Shown one piece after another: positions 31,790 to 39,399 of a stretch of DNA of 64,000 nucleotides. Source of the DNA: Mycobacteroides chelonae (lineage in GTDB: Bacteria > Actinomycetota > Actinomycetes > Mycobacteriales > Mycobacteriaceae); contig NZ_CP050145.1 in assembly GCF_016767715.1 (NCBI RefSeq), positions 4,216,001 through 4,280,000 on the forward strand. The letters are read 5' to 3'. Made by a program: the position numbers and the translations under genes. Numbering within the stretch: the stretch's first letter is position 1; every line of letters begins with the position of its first letter. The notes beneath the pieces are model-generated. The model did no database searches, was not told the origin of the DNA, and saw only the letters and a program-made list of their open reading frames with translations.

Positions 31790-32596
31790 TCATTCCTTAC
31801 GCCAGAACACGCCTGTTCCGTCAATTTCCTTGATCTCGGCGGTTATCCCGTGCTTCGTGCGGTAATCGGTGACGGCCTGTTTGCACGAGTCGAGCGCGTG
31901 GTAGTCGTCGATGATGCAAAAGCCTCCGGGAGACAAACGTTCGTAAAGCCCGTCGAGCGCCTGGATTGTGGATTCATAGAGGTCGCCATCAAGCCGCAAT
32001 ACAGCGATTTGTTGAATCGGGGCATCATGCAGCGTGTCTTTGAACCAGCCTGGAACAAATCGAACCTGGTCATCCAACAATCCATAGCGCTGGAAATTAG
32101 CCCTGACATTCTTTTCGGTCACCGCCAGGATGGGCGCCGCAAGGTGCAGCCTGTCGCCCTTGTCCGCCTTGTAATGCGCGGTATCCGGCGGAGGTACGCC
32201 CTCGAACGAATCGCAGAGCCACACGTTCCGCGTGGTGTCCCCATACGCGGCCAGAACCCCGCGCATCAGGATGGACGCACCACCGCGCCACACACCGCAT
32301 TCGACCAGGTCGCCAGGCACATCATCGGCAAGCACCGTCTCGACGCACTGCTGCAGGCTGGTGAGTCGCTGCATACCGATCATCGTCAGCGCATCCGCCG
32401 GCCAATCCAGGCCCAAGTCACGCTTGTGCGCGTCGAACGGACGCTTGCGCACAAGCACGTAGTCGCCAAATTTGAAAAAGGGGCGGTGCAGCCAGTTCCA
32501 ACCCACTGGCACAAGTTCATCAACTCCGTATCGGGTGAGGTCCTGTCGAAGCAGGCCCAGATAAGCGGATCGAGTGTCGTAATCGGTCACGGTCAA
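31790..32596 (-). CDS. TylF/MycF-type sugar O-methyltransferase
   Basis: A 268-residue macrocin-O-methyltransferase-type protein. Key motifs: GDLVECGVWRGGASILMRG (SAM site), VWLCDSFEGVPPPD, VRFVPGWFKDTL, and LRLDGDLYESTIQALDGLYERLSPGGFCIIDDYH with the metal-binding aspartates. It is a good match to enzymes that methylate deoxysugar hydroxyls and is a probable rhamnose methyltransferase (Rmt) of the GPL pathway. The start is TTG 32596, seven bases after an AGGGGCAG ribosome site; GTG 32590 is the alternative. It lies 49 bases upstream of gtf1 and is separated by 213 bases from the next methyltransferase gene. Confidence 0.85.
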   Translation of the reverse strand: MTVTDYDTRSAYLGLLRQDLTRYGVDELVPVGWNWLHRPFFKFGDYVLVRKRPFDAHKRDLGLDWPADALTMIGMQRLTSLQQCVETVLADDVPGDLVECGVWRGGASILMRGVLAAYGDTTRNVWLCDSFEGVPPPDTAHYKADKGDRLHLAAPILAVTEKNVRANFQRYGLLDDQVRFVPGWFKDTLHDAPIQQIAVLRLDGDLYESTIQALDGLYERLSPGGFCIIDDYHALDSCKQAVTDYRTKHGITAEIKEIDGTGVFWRKE

Positions 32597-32809
32597 GAAC
32601 TGCCCCTATCTCGAAATGCTGGTGTCCCGTCCCAGCGCTAACAATAGCCGTCTGTGCGACTCCGTCGACACGTTTCGGACCGGGCTACTCCCCTTGTAGG
32701 GGCTGCATTTTCAGCAGAATCTGTCAAGAATTCTTGTGAACGAATGTCGCCAAATATCTGCGGCACGCTGGCGATCGGAGATCCTGCCACCCTTCATTAA
32801 TATTCAGCC
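32597..32809 (-). promoter_or_regulatory. intergenic region with 12-bp palindrome
   Basis: 213 bases between two same-strand methyltransferase genes, less GC-rich than the neighbours. It holds the perfect palindrome CAAGAATTCTTG at 32725-32736 and a small CCCCT/AGGGG hairpin. This may mark an internal promoter for the gtf1-atf1 sub-operon. Confidence 0.35.
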
Positions 32810-33664
32810 TCATCGGAACACGGCACGGGGTAGCCGCTTCGACTCTTCTGCGCGATGAATCACGACTACGGAGTCGAACACCTCGATCCGGTCGATGATG
32901 GTGGTCGCGAACGGCACCTCGACTGTCTCAATCCGCTTGGGATGGTCCTCCATGATCTGGTAGACCGAGCTCATCTCCAAATAATGAGCGTGCATAGCGT
33001 CCATCAGCCATTTGGTGAAATCGATGAACGATTGGCGCTGGTCACGATAGATCGTCCAGTAGTTCGCGCAGACGTCCTCCACGATGTAGACCCCGCCGGG
33101 CCGCAGACGCGGAAATAGATACCTGAACGACCCGATCATCTGTTTCGGGGTGTGACCACCATCATCGAGGACGGCGTCGAACGGGCCGAACTCCTCGACC
33201 ACCGTACCGAGAAAGTGCGGATCGGTCTGGTCACCGATCCGCACGTGGATACCGCGCCCCGGGTCGTCGTGCTGCGCGGACTTGGGGCTGATGTCCAGAC
33301 CCACAATGGTGGCCTGAGGCAGGTGTTCCCGCCACATCTGTAGGGATCCGCCCCGATCCACCCCGATCTCGAGCATTCGCTCGATCCCCGTGAGCGCACG
33401 CTGGTAGATGGGCAGGTAATGACGCAGCTTGTGGACGTTGTCGGTGTTCTCGAAGATCCTCCCGATGGGGGTTTCCGCCGGTGCCGAGTTGTCGGCCCGC
33501 ATCGAGACCGTCCTGGCCAGGTCCGGCCCCAGCGCACCGAGCATTCGACGGCGGGACCCGTACGGATAACGCCGCGCAATGAACGGAGGTTTGCGCTGCA
33601 GTGCCAATCGGAAGAGCGGCATGATCACGAGATCCTTTGCTGTCCTTTGATGTTCGAAGAACAT
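32810..33664 (-). CDS. MycE-like sugar O-methyltransferase
   Basis: A 284-residue class I methyltransferase. The central part MLEIGVDRGGSLQMWREHLP near residue 96, TIVGLDISPKSAQHDD, IRIGDQTDPHF-like sequence (HVRIGDQTDPHFLG), VLDDGGHTPKQMIGSFRYLFPRLRPGGVYIVEDVC matches the MycE/deoxysugar 2'-O-methyltransferase type, with DDGGH providing metal ligands and catalytic histidine. In the GPL locus it is one of the rhamnose methyltransferases (Rmt); the exact hydroxyl is unknown. The start is ATG 33664 or ATG 33622 (MPLFRLALQ); the first 14 residues are not needed for the fold. It lies downstream of atf2 on the same strand. Confidence 0.82.
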   Translation of the reverse strand: MFFEHQRTAKDLVIMPLFRLALQRKPPFIARRYPYGSRRRMLGALGPDLARTVSMRADNSAPAETPIGRIFENTDNVHKLRHYLPIYQRALTGIERMLEIGVDRGGSLQMWREHLPQATIVGLDISPKSAQHDDPGRGIHVRIGDQTDPHFLGTVVEEFGPFDAVLDDGGHTPKQMIGSFRYLFPRLRPGGVYIVEDVCANYWTIYRDQRQSFIDFTKWLMDAMHAHYLEMSSVYQIMEDHPKRIETVEVPFATTIIDRIEVFDSVVVIHRAEESKRLPRAVFR

Positions 33665-33734
33665 CGCCCATTCTCAGAATCCCGAAATGCCATGCGAATC
33701 AGCCTACCGACATATCCATGGCGACACCTATGCG

Positions 33735-34862
33735 CTAACTGTCCTCGCGCGGCGATAGGGCCCGTTCTCGCGGCGCGAGGCTATCCGAGCCCGCGGGCCC
33801 CGCACGCGTCGCCGCCTGATCGGCATGCTTGCGTTTGAGGCGCGACTTGAGCGCGAGGGCACGCTTCTCGACCAGGAACCAACTGAATGCGGCGGGCACC
33901 AACGTCGCACCCGCCGAAACAATAAAGAAAACAAACGGATTCAGGCTGGCGAGGCCTGCGACAGCTAAGAACTGCTGCGTCGGCGAGGCATAGATATAGA
34001 CACCGTATGACAGGTCCGTCTGGATATTCATGCGCTTGTTCTTGATCAGCACACCCGAAACGACGACGGCGTAAGCAAGCGGAAGAGCACCGATGACGCG
34101 GTAGTCGGGCAACATGCCCGACGCCAGCACAATCACCACGCTCACCGACACAAGCGACCACCGGGCCGGAATCACATCTCGCCACTGATACAGCAGTGCA
34201 CCGGCGGAAAACATGATGGCACTGCGCACCGCGAGCTGCGGAATTGTCCATAGCCCAGGGAAGGTTAGCGGCGGCAGGAGAATCGCCGCAATCGTTGCCA
34301 ATATCAGTATCACCGGTGCGGTCCAGCGACGGCTGGCGAGCCCGAGCAGCCCCAACCCCGCTACGGCGATGTAGCACATCACTTCGAATACGAGCGACCA
34401 CAGGGACGCGTTCCAGATTCCCGGATACGGGATATCGCGCGGCGTCCCACCCACGTCGAACTGGAGCTGAATCAGCGCGCTGTTCTTCAACATGTATTCG
34501 ATCGGCGCACTGGAGAACAGCAGCCTCGCGGCCGATCCGCCCTGGATCGCAACACTGAGCGGAGCGATGACAAACGCCGTTACCGCCAGTACCACGTAGT
34601 ACCCGGGCAGGATGCGCAGGGCTCGCGCGATGAAGTAGTCGCGCGAGCTGGGATTACGGAGCCAACTAGCAGTGATCAGAAATCCCGAAAGAGCAAAGAA
34701 TCCGTCAACTCCTACCGAAAACAGCAGTTGAAGTATCGCCTTGGATTCCACCACGTGACCCGTAAGCGGAAACGAGTGAAAAAGGATCACCTCTGTCGCC
34801 AAGGCGAGCCGACATGCGTTCAGCGCGTTGTTTCGCGGATCGAATACAGAACCGAGCTTCAT
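33735..34862 (-). CDS. atf2: membrane acyltransferase 3, probable Atf2
   Basis: A 375-residue acyltransferase-3 family membrane protein, clearly paralogous to Atf1 (shared FDPRNNALNA, HSFPLTG, VGVDGFFALSGFLITASWLRNP, GIWNASLWSLVFEVMCYIAVAGLGLLGL). Ten or so membrane segments follow, with a basic C-terminal tail rich in arginine and serine. In M. abscessus two such enzymes acetylate the GPL deoxytalose in sequence, whereas M. smegmatis has only one; the presence of two supports the abscessus-group assignment. ATG 34862 is preceded by GGAGG. It is separated by 164 bases from the epimerase gene upstream. Confidence 0.85.
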   Translation of the reverse strand: MKLGSVFDPRNNALNACRLALATEVILFHSFPLTGHVVESKAILQLLFSVGVDGFFALSGFLITASWLRNPSSRDYFIARALRILPGYYVVLAVTAFVIAPLSVAIQGGSAARLLFSSAPIEYMLKNSALIQLQFDVGGTPRDIPYPGIWNASLWSLVFEVMCYIAVAGLGLLGLASRRWTAPVILILATIAAILLPPLTFPGLWTIPQLAVRSAIMFSAGALLYQWRDVIPARWSLVSVSVVIVLASGMLPDYRVIGALPLAYAVVVSGVLIKNKRMNIQTDLSYGVYIYASPTQQFLAVAGLASLNPFVFFIVSAGATLVPAAFSWFLVEKRALALKSRLKRKHADQAATRAGPAGSDSLAPRERALSPREDS

Positions 34863-35026
34863 GCGCCTCCACCACTCTTCGCCGGAAGCGTCATCGTATC
34901 GTCATCTCAGTTCGAGATCAGGCTTTCCGGTGTTTCCACATGTAGTTGGAAAACATTGTCACAACTGATGATTCATATTCGCGACAGGGTTTCTCGCCAC
35001 CAGACCACAGTGGGGCGGCGATGTGC

Positions 35027-36100
35027 TCAAAAGCGATTCGGGCAGTCCTTGTCGATCCATTCCAGAAGTGCGTGCAGGCCATCCTCGAGCGTCCACTTCG
35101 GGCTCCACGCGAGCTGCTCGATTGCCGGCTCGACGTCACAGCTCGCGGCGCGCACATCGCCATCCCGGAACTTCCCGACAACGGTGGGTTCGGGCGCCGC
35201 ACAGATGTCCGCAACCTTACGAGCCAACTCATGAATGGTTGTCGCAGTGCCAGAACCGATGTCGAGAGTGCGTCGCTCGACTGCGGGTGTGTGTACCGCG
35301 GCAAAGAGCGCATCGACAACATCGTCGATAAAGACGAAATCGCGAACTATCCGTCCATCCTCGTACACCTCCAAGGACTGCTTCTCGCGTGCCAGACGCG
35401 CGAAGAGCGTGACGATTCCGGTGTACGAGTTGGTGAGTGACTGACCGGGCCCATACACATTCTGCAGACGCAGAACGCTGAGGTTGGTGTCATGGGCGGC
35501 CGCCCAGGAAGCCAACAGATGCTCTTGGGCAAGTTTTGTACCCGCATAGATATTGGTGGGCCGGGGCTCTGTCCTACTGGCGCAGCTGGCGAGCGGTTCC
35601 GAAGGCTCACCGGTGGGACCCTTCGGATCCCACTGGCCGGCAAGTAGCTGGGCATGGCTGCGCGGGCGTGGGTAGAAGACTTCCGCACCGGACTGCCAGG
35701 CACCTTCGCCGTACACCGCGCGCGATGATGCGAGTACCACCTGGTCGGGCACAAACGCCGCACGGCTCAGGGCATCAAGGAGTTGGGTGGTACCCACCAC
35801 ATTGACCGAGCCGTGACGCGTCGCTTCCGAAAGCGACTGCGCGGTACCCGTCTCCGCAGCCAAATGGACAACTTGCGAGGGTTCGAACAACCGCAGCACG
35901 GCATCCCAGTCGGGGGCATGGGTCACGTCGCCCGTGAACAGCCGCACCGATGGCGGGAGGTCGATGTCCCGGCCCCTGGCATGCACCTGAGGATGTAGGA
36001 CGTCCATCACCGCGACGTCGTATCCCGCCTGCACGAGGCGGTTGGATAGCGCGGATCCAATGAATCCCGCTCCACCAGAGATGAGCACAGATGTCGACAA
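35027..36100 (-). CDS. NAD-dependent sugar epimerase/dehydratase
   Basis: An extended short-chain dehydrogenase of 357 residues that acts on a nucleotide sugar. LISGGAGFIGSALSNRL near residue 6 binds NAD. The active-site pair is Tyr/Lys in NIYAGTKLAQEHLL, with the SSRAVYGEG serine region before it. The substrate-side sequences LRLQNVYGPGQSL and VRDFVFIDDVVDAL are typical of nucleotide-sugar epimerases. In the GPL locus it probably makes dTDP-6-deoxy-L-talose or another deoxysugar from the RmlA-derived pool; this is inference. TTG 36100 is preferred to GTG 36145 because GGGAGGAA precedes it at proper distance. It sits between gtf2 and atf2. Confidence 0.82.
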   Translation of the reverse strand: MSTSVLISGGAGFIGSALSNRLVQAGYDVAVMDVLHPQVHARGRDIDLPPSVRLFTGDVTHAPDWDAVLRLFEPSQVVHLAAETGTAQSLSEATRHGSVNVVGTTQLLDALSRAAFVPDQVVLASSRAVYGEGAWQSGAEVFYPRPRSHAQLLAGQWDPKGPTGEPSEPLASCASRTEPRPTNIYAGTKLAQEHLLASWAAAHDTNLSVLRLQNVYGPGQSLTNSYTGIVTLFARLAREKQSLEVYEDGRIVRDFVFIDDVVDALFAAVHTPAVERRTLDIGSGTATTIHELARKVADICAAPEPTVVGKFRDGDVRAASCDVEPAIEQLAWSPKWTLEDGLHALLEWIDKDCPNRF

Positions 36101-36240
36101 AGCCGATTCCTCCCGTTCTTTACGGACCAGCCAGGTAACCGGCACGCACCGGTAATGCGTTCCGGGTCAATGATATCGATGGTCCAGATGACATCGCGCG
36201 GGGTTCTTCCCGCATGGACTGCCGCGCGATGACAACTGAC

Positions 36241-37500
36241 CTAAACACGAGCAGCCCGCTCCTCCAAAAGGTCGGCTGCCTTGCCCACACTCTCGTACGG
36301 CTTGGACATGTGGGGAGCGATCTCCCGAGCCCGAACCGCATAGTCGGGGCTGAGGATCTCCCGCAGGTCCGAGACCAAGGTGTCCCGGGAAGTGGTCGAA
36401 AAGCGCCGAGAGGCGCCCACTTTCATGCGCTTGAGCTGATTTCCCCAGAATGGCTGATCACCGACGGTCCACAGGATCAAAGTAGGCACTCCGGCGCGCA
36501 GGCTCGCGGCCGTGGTGCCTGACCCACCGTGGTGAACAATCGCCCGACTCACCGGAAAGACTGCCGCATAGTTCACCACGCCGACCACCTTGACGTGCTC
36601 GGGTGGACGTACGTCGCTGAAGTCAGTGGCGCCGGCGCACACTAGCGCACGCTCCCCCAATTCCGCGCACGCTGAACCGATCATCTCGACGGTCTCCGCC
36701 GGAGATTCCACCGGAATGCTTCCCGAAGCGAAACAGATAGGCGGCGGACCGGCGGCAATCCAGGACATGACCTCGTCATCGGCCGCAGTGGTCAATTCCA
36801 TGGTGAGTGCCCCCACGAAAGGCCTTCGCTCGCCGTACTTCGCCCACTCATCTGCCAGCCCGCGGAAGCAAATACGGTCGTAGGCCTGGATTTCCAGTGA
36901 GCCACGCTGCCCGATCCGCCGCGGCGAAGGGCTTGTCGCCCTCGGTAAACCCAGCTCGCGTCGTTGCGCATCCTCAGCCCTCTTGGTCACACGCCAGGTC
37001 AACCAGTCGTAGGCGGTCATCGCTGTGCGGGTCACCGGCGGCGGCAGGGCAGGAAAGAGCTGACCATTGGGGCGCCACGGCATGGTGTGTAGGGCAACCA
37101 GTGGGATTCCGTAGAACTCGGCAACATTGGCGGCCGGCTCCTCATAGCCCACACTGGTCGACAGCAGATCCGCCCCTTCGGCCACCGACACAAGGGCCTT
37201 ACTCATTTCCGACCACTGTTCGGTTACCAGTTTCAGCGCCTGCTGACACAACGCAACCAAATCCTGAACCCTCCAAAAATGACGGGTCCACGACATCCAC
37301 AGGTCGCGATACTCATCGAGCTGGGGCCCCACCTGGACGCCATAGGGAACTGCCGAGAGCCCGACAGACTCGGCGAAGCCGATCAAGTCTGGCGGCACCG
37401 CCATGCGCACTTCATGGCCTCTGCGCTGCAGTTCTCGTCCGACAGCAACGGCAGGTTCGATATCGCCGCGCGTGCCATAACTTGCCATGGCAAATTTCAT
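36241..37500 (-). CDS. gtf2: GPL glycosyltransferase, probable Gtf2
   Basis: A 419-residue GT-B glycosyltransferase, third paralogue in the locus. It starts MKFAMASYGTRGDIEPAVAVGRELQRRGHEV at ATG 37500 and carries HHGGSGTTAASLRAGVPTLIL and DQPFWGNQL in the donor site. Gtf2 is held to attach rhamnose to the alaninol end of the GPL; assignment is by position next to rmlA and the epimerase. GGGGAGG upstream is the likely ribosome site. It is divergent from rmlA with 464 bases between the start codons. Confidence 0.85.
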   Translation of the reverse strand: MKFAMASYGTRGDIEPAVAVGRELQRRGHEVRMAVPPDLIGFAESVGLSAVPYGVQVGPQLDEYRDLWMSWTRHFWRVQDLVALCQQALKLVTEQWSEMSKALVSVAEGADLLSTSVGYEEPAANVAEFYGIPLVALHTMPWRPNGQLFPALPPPVTRTAMTAYDWLTWRVTKRAEDAQRRELGLPRATSPSPRRIGQRGSLEIQAYDRICFRGLADEWAKYGERRPFVGALTMELTTAADDEVMSWIAAGPPPICFASGSIPVESPAETVEMIGSACAELGERALVCAGATDFSDVRPPEHVKVVGVVNYAAVFPVSRAIVHHGGSGTTAASLRAGVPTLILWTVGDQPFWGNQLKRMKVGASRRFSTTSRDTLVSDLREILSPDYAVRAREIAPHMSKPYESVGKAADLLEERAARV

Positions 37501-37964
37501 GACGGTGTCGACCTCCCCGATATGTTAGGTACTCGCAGAATGGCCGTCGGTGTTGCCGGTCATTATTACCGATCTTGTGCTTCTCGGATAGCCTCACGAG
37601 GACAGGCATACATCCGTCTCCAAATTCCGGAACATCAATTCAGCTACAGCCGAAAGAATTCCGCTTCGCGGGTTGCCACACTAAAATCGCTATCGCACAG
37701 GAATGCGGCAATGCAATACCGGCCGGCCCAGGTTCGGCAGGTCGCACGATATGCATATACGGCTGCGGGCGCGCCGGAACCACCTTGACATACTTTGTCG
37801 CCACGCACCGTTCACCAAAGCGGCCCGCATGCCCGCTGCCGGCGTTTGATTCCGTCGGCATTCCGCCTACATACGCGATAGGGTGGCCTACGGGTTGCGC
37901 CACGACAATGTACAAATTGTCCCCGCCGCAACCGAACTCGCATTGTCGTCGAGTAGGAGCACAC
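37501..37964. promoter_or_regulatory. gtf2-rmlA divergent intergenic region
   Basis: 464 bases between the divergent gtf2 and rmlA genes. Although an open frame runs through it in phase with rmlA, the composition is not coding and RmlA clearly starts at 37965. It must hold the promoters for rmlA and for the minus-strand gtf2-epimerase-atf2 group. I found no strong dyad. Confidence 0.45.
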
Positions 37965-38831
37965 ATGCGCGGCATCATTCTCGCGGGCGGTTCGGGCACG
38001 CGCCTGCATCCGATAACGACGGGTGTCAGCAAGCAGCTGCTACCGGTGTACGACAAACCGCTGGTCTACTACCCGCTCTCCACGCTGATCATGGCCGGGG
38101 TCCGCGACATTCTGGTGATCACCACCCCCTCGGACGCCTCGGCATTCGAGCGACTCCTCGGAGACGGCTCGGCATTCGGCATCAACCTGACCTATGCGGT
38201 CCAGCCCAAGCCCGAGGGCCTGGCACAGGCGTTCGTGATCGGAGCCTCGCATATCGGCACCGACACCGCGATGCTCGCCCTGGGTGACAACGTCTTCTAC
38301 GGGCCCGGCTTGGGCACGAGTTTGCGCCGGTTCGAGAACATCAGCGGTGGAGCCATTTTCGCGTACTGGGTGGCCAACCCGTCGGCATACGGTGTGGTGG
38401 AGTTCGATGCCTCGGGCGTCCCGTTGTCCCTGGAAGAAAAGCCCGCGACACCGAAATCCCACTATGCGGTGCCCGGTCTGTACTTCTATGACAACGACGT
38501 CATCGAGATCGCGCGCTCGCTGAAGAAGTCGGCTCGGGGTGAGTACGAGATCACCGAGGTCAACCAGACCTACCTGGACCAGGGACGTCTTTCGGTCGAA
38601 GTGCTCCCGCGTGGAACCGCGTGGCTGGATACGGGCACCTTCGATTCACTGCTGGACGCGAGCGACTACGTGCGCACCATCGAACGCCGACAGGGCCTGA
38701 AGATAGGCGTACCGGAAGAAATTGCGTGGCGCGCGGGTTTCATCAATGACGACCAGCTCGCTGCGCGTGCTCAGGAGCTGCTCAAGTCTGGATACGGAAG
38801 TTACCTACTTGAGCTCTTGCAGCGGAAATAA
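37965..38831 (+). CDS. rmlA: glucose-1-phosphate thymidylyltransferase
   Basis: A 288-residue RmlA, which makes dTDP-glucose from glucose 1-phosphate and dTTP, the first step to dTDP-rhamnose and dTDP-6-deoxytalose. It begins [18 protein letters not shown], the nucleotide-binding GGxGTRL motif, followed by [20 protein letters not shown] with the catalytic lysine, LGDNVFYG with the metal-binding Asp and [14 protein letters not shown] 37965 is preceded by AGGAG. The frame is open far upstream, but the family starts here. It is a second, locus-dedicated copy in many GPL-producing mycobacteria besides the cell-wall copy; this cannot be checked in the window. Confidence 0.95.
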   Translation: MRGIILAGGSGTRLHPITTGVSKQLLPVYDKPLVYYPLSTLIMAGVRDILVITTPSDASAFERLLGDGSAFGINLTYAVQPKPEGLAQAFVIGASHIGTDTAMLALGDNVFYGPGLGTSLRRFENISGGAIFAYWVANPSAYGVVEFDASGVPLSLEEKPATPKSHYAVPGLYFYDNDVIEIARSLKKSARGEYEITEVNQTYLDQGRLSVEVLPRGTAWLDTGTFDSLLDASDYVRTIERRQGLKIGVPEEIAWRAGFINDDQLAARAQELLKSGYGSYLLELLQRK

Positions 38832-38966
38832 CCCGATCCTCTGGTCGTCGGTAACGCAATGGACGGTGAGACGTATAAATAGTCATGGGTCTGAGAACAC
38901 CCTGGGCCTTGAGTTTCATTGAATACGTAAAGTTGATGTGGTCGGTACGAGGAGGCAATTGAGAAC

Positions 38967-39305
38967 ATGAACAAAAAATCATTGACGAAGATTGCGGCGG
39001 TGGTAGGCGGTGCCACGCTGGCGTTGAGCGCCGGCGCAGGGCTCGCATCCGCCGACCCCGTTACAGACGAGATGGTGAACAGCACCTGTACGTACGATCA
39101 GGCGAATGCGGCACTACATGCGGAGAACCCCATGGCCGCGGAGTACTTCGACGCGTCGCCACCCAACCAGCAGTTCATGCGAGAGTTCCTCGGTGCGCCG
39201 AAAGACAAGCGGATCAGCATGATCAACCAGGTGAGGGGCAATCAGGGGATCGAGTACGTTATCCCCGTCTTCCAGCAGATGGTGCGCAGCTGCCACAAGT
39301 ACTGA
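38967..39305 (+). CDS. secreted hemophore-related protein (Rv0203/Rv1174c type)
   Basis: A 112-residue secreted protein. A Sec signal peptide covers residues 1-30 (basic MNKKSLTK, hydrophobic core AAVVGGATLALSAGAGLA), with cleavage expected after ASA before DPVTD. The mature part has two cysteines (CTYDQANAAL and the last RSCHKY), which probably form one disulfide, and alpha-helical character typical of the small mycobacterial hemophore-like family. Related proteins bind haem outside the cell; no haem ligand can be named here. GAGGAGG lies about 12 bases before ATG 38967. It is next to rmlA and faces mmpL4b across a terminator. Why it sits in a GPL locus is unknown. Confidence 0.8.
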   Translation: MNKKSLTKIAAVVGGATLALSAGAGLASADPVTDEMVNSTCTYDQANAALHAENPMAAEYFDASPPNQQFMREFLGAPKDKRISMINQVRGNQGIEYVIPVFQQMVRSCHKY

Positions 39306-39312
39306 GTCTTCA

Positions 39313-39359
39313 TACGCAAGGGCCGGGCCGAGGTGAACTCGCACCCGGCCTTTTGCGTA
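39313..39359. terminator. bidirectional terminator hairpin
   Basis: GGCCGGG (39321-39327) pairs with CCCGGCC (39344-39350) and the outer TACGCAA (39313-39319) with TTGCGTA (39353-39359), giving a long stem with a 16-base loop. It lies between the converging hemophore-like gene and mmpL4b and can serve both. Short T and A runs flank the stem. Confidence 0.7.
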
Positions 39360-39399
39360 CTCGCCGCATCAGGCACAGATCAGTTGAACGACAACGTGA

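Noticed and set aside
37575..37964. N-terminal extension of RmlA
   Set aside because: The nucleotide-binding motif must be within the first residues; the extension is non-coding promoter sequence.
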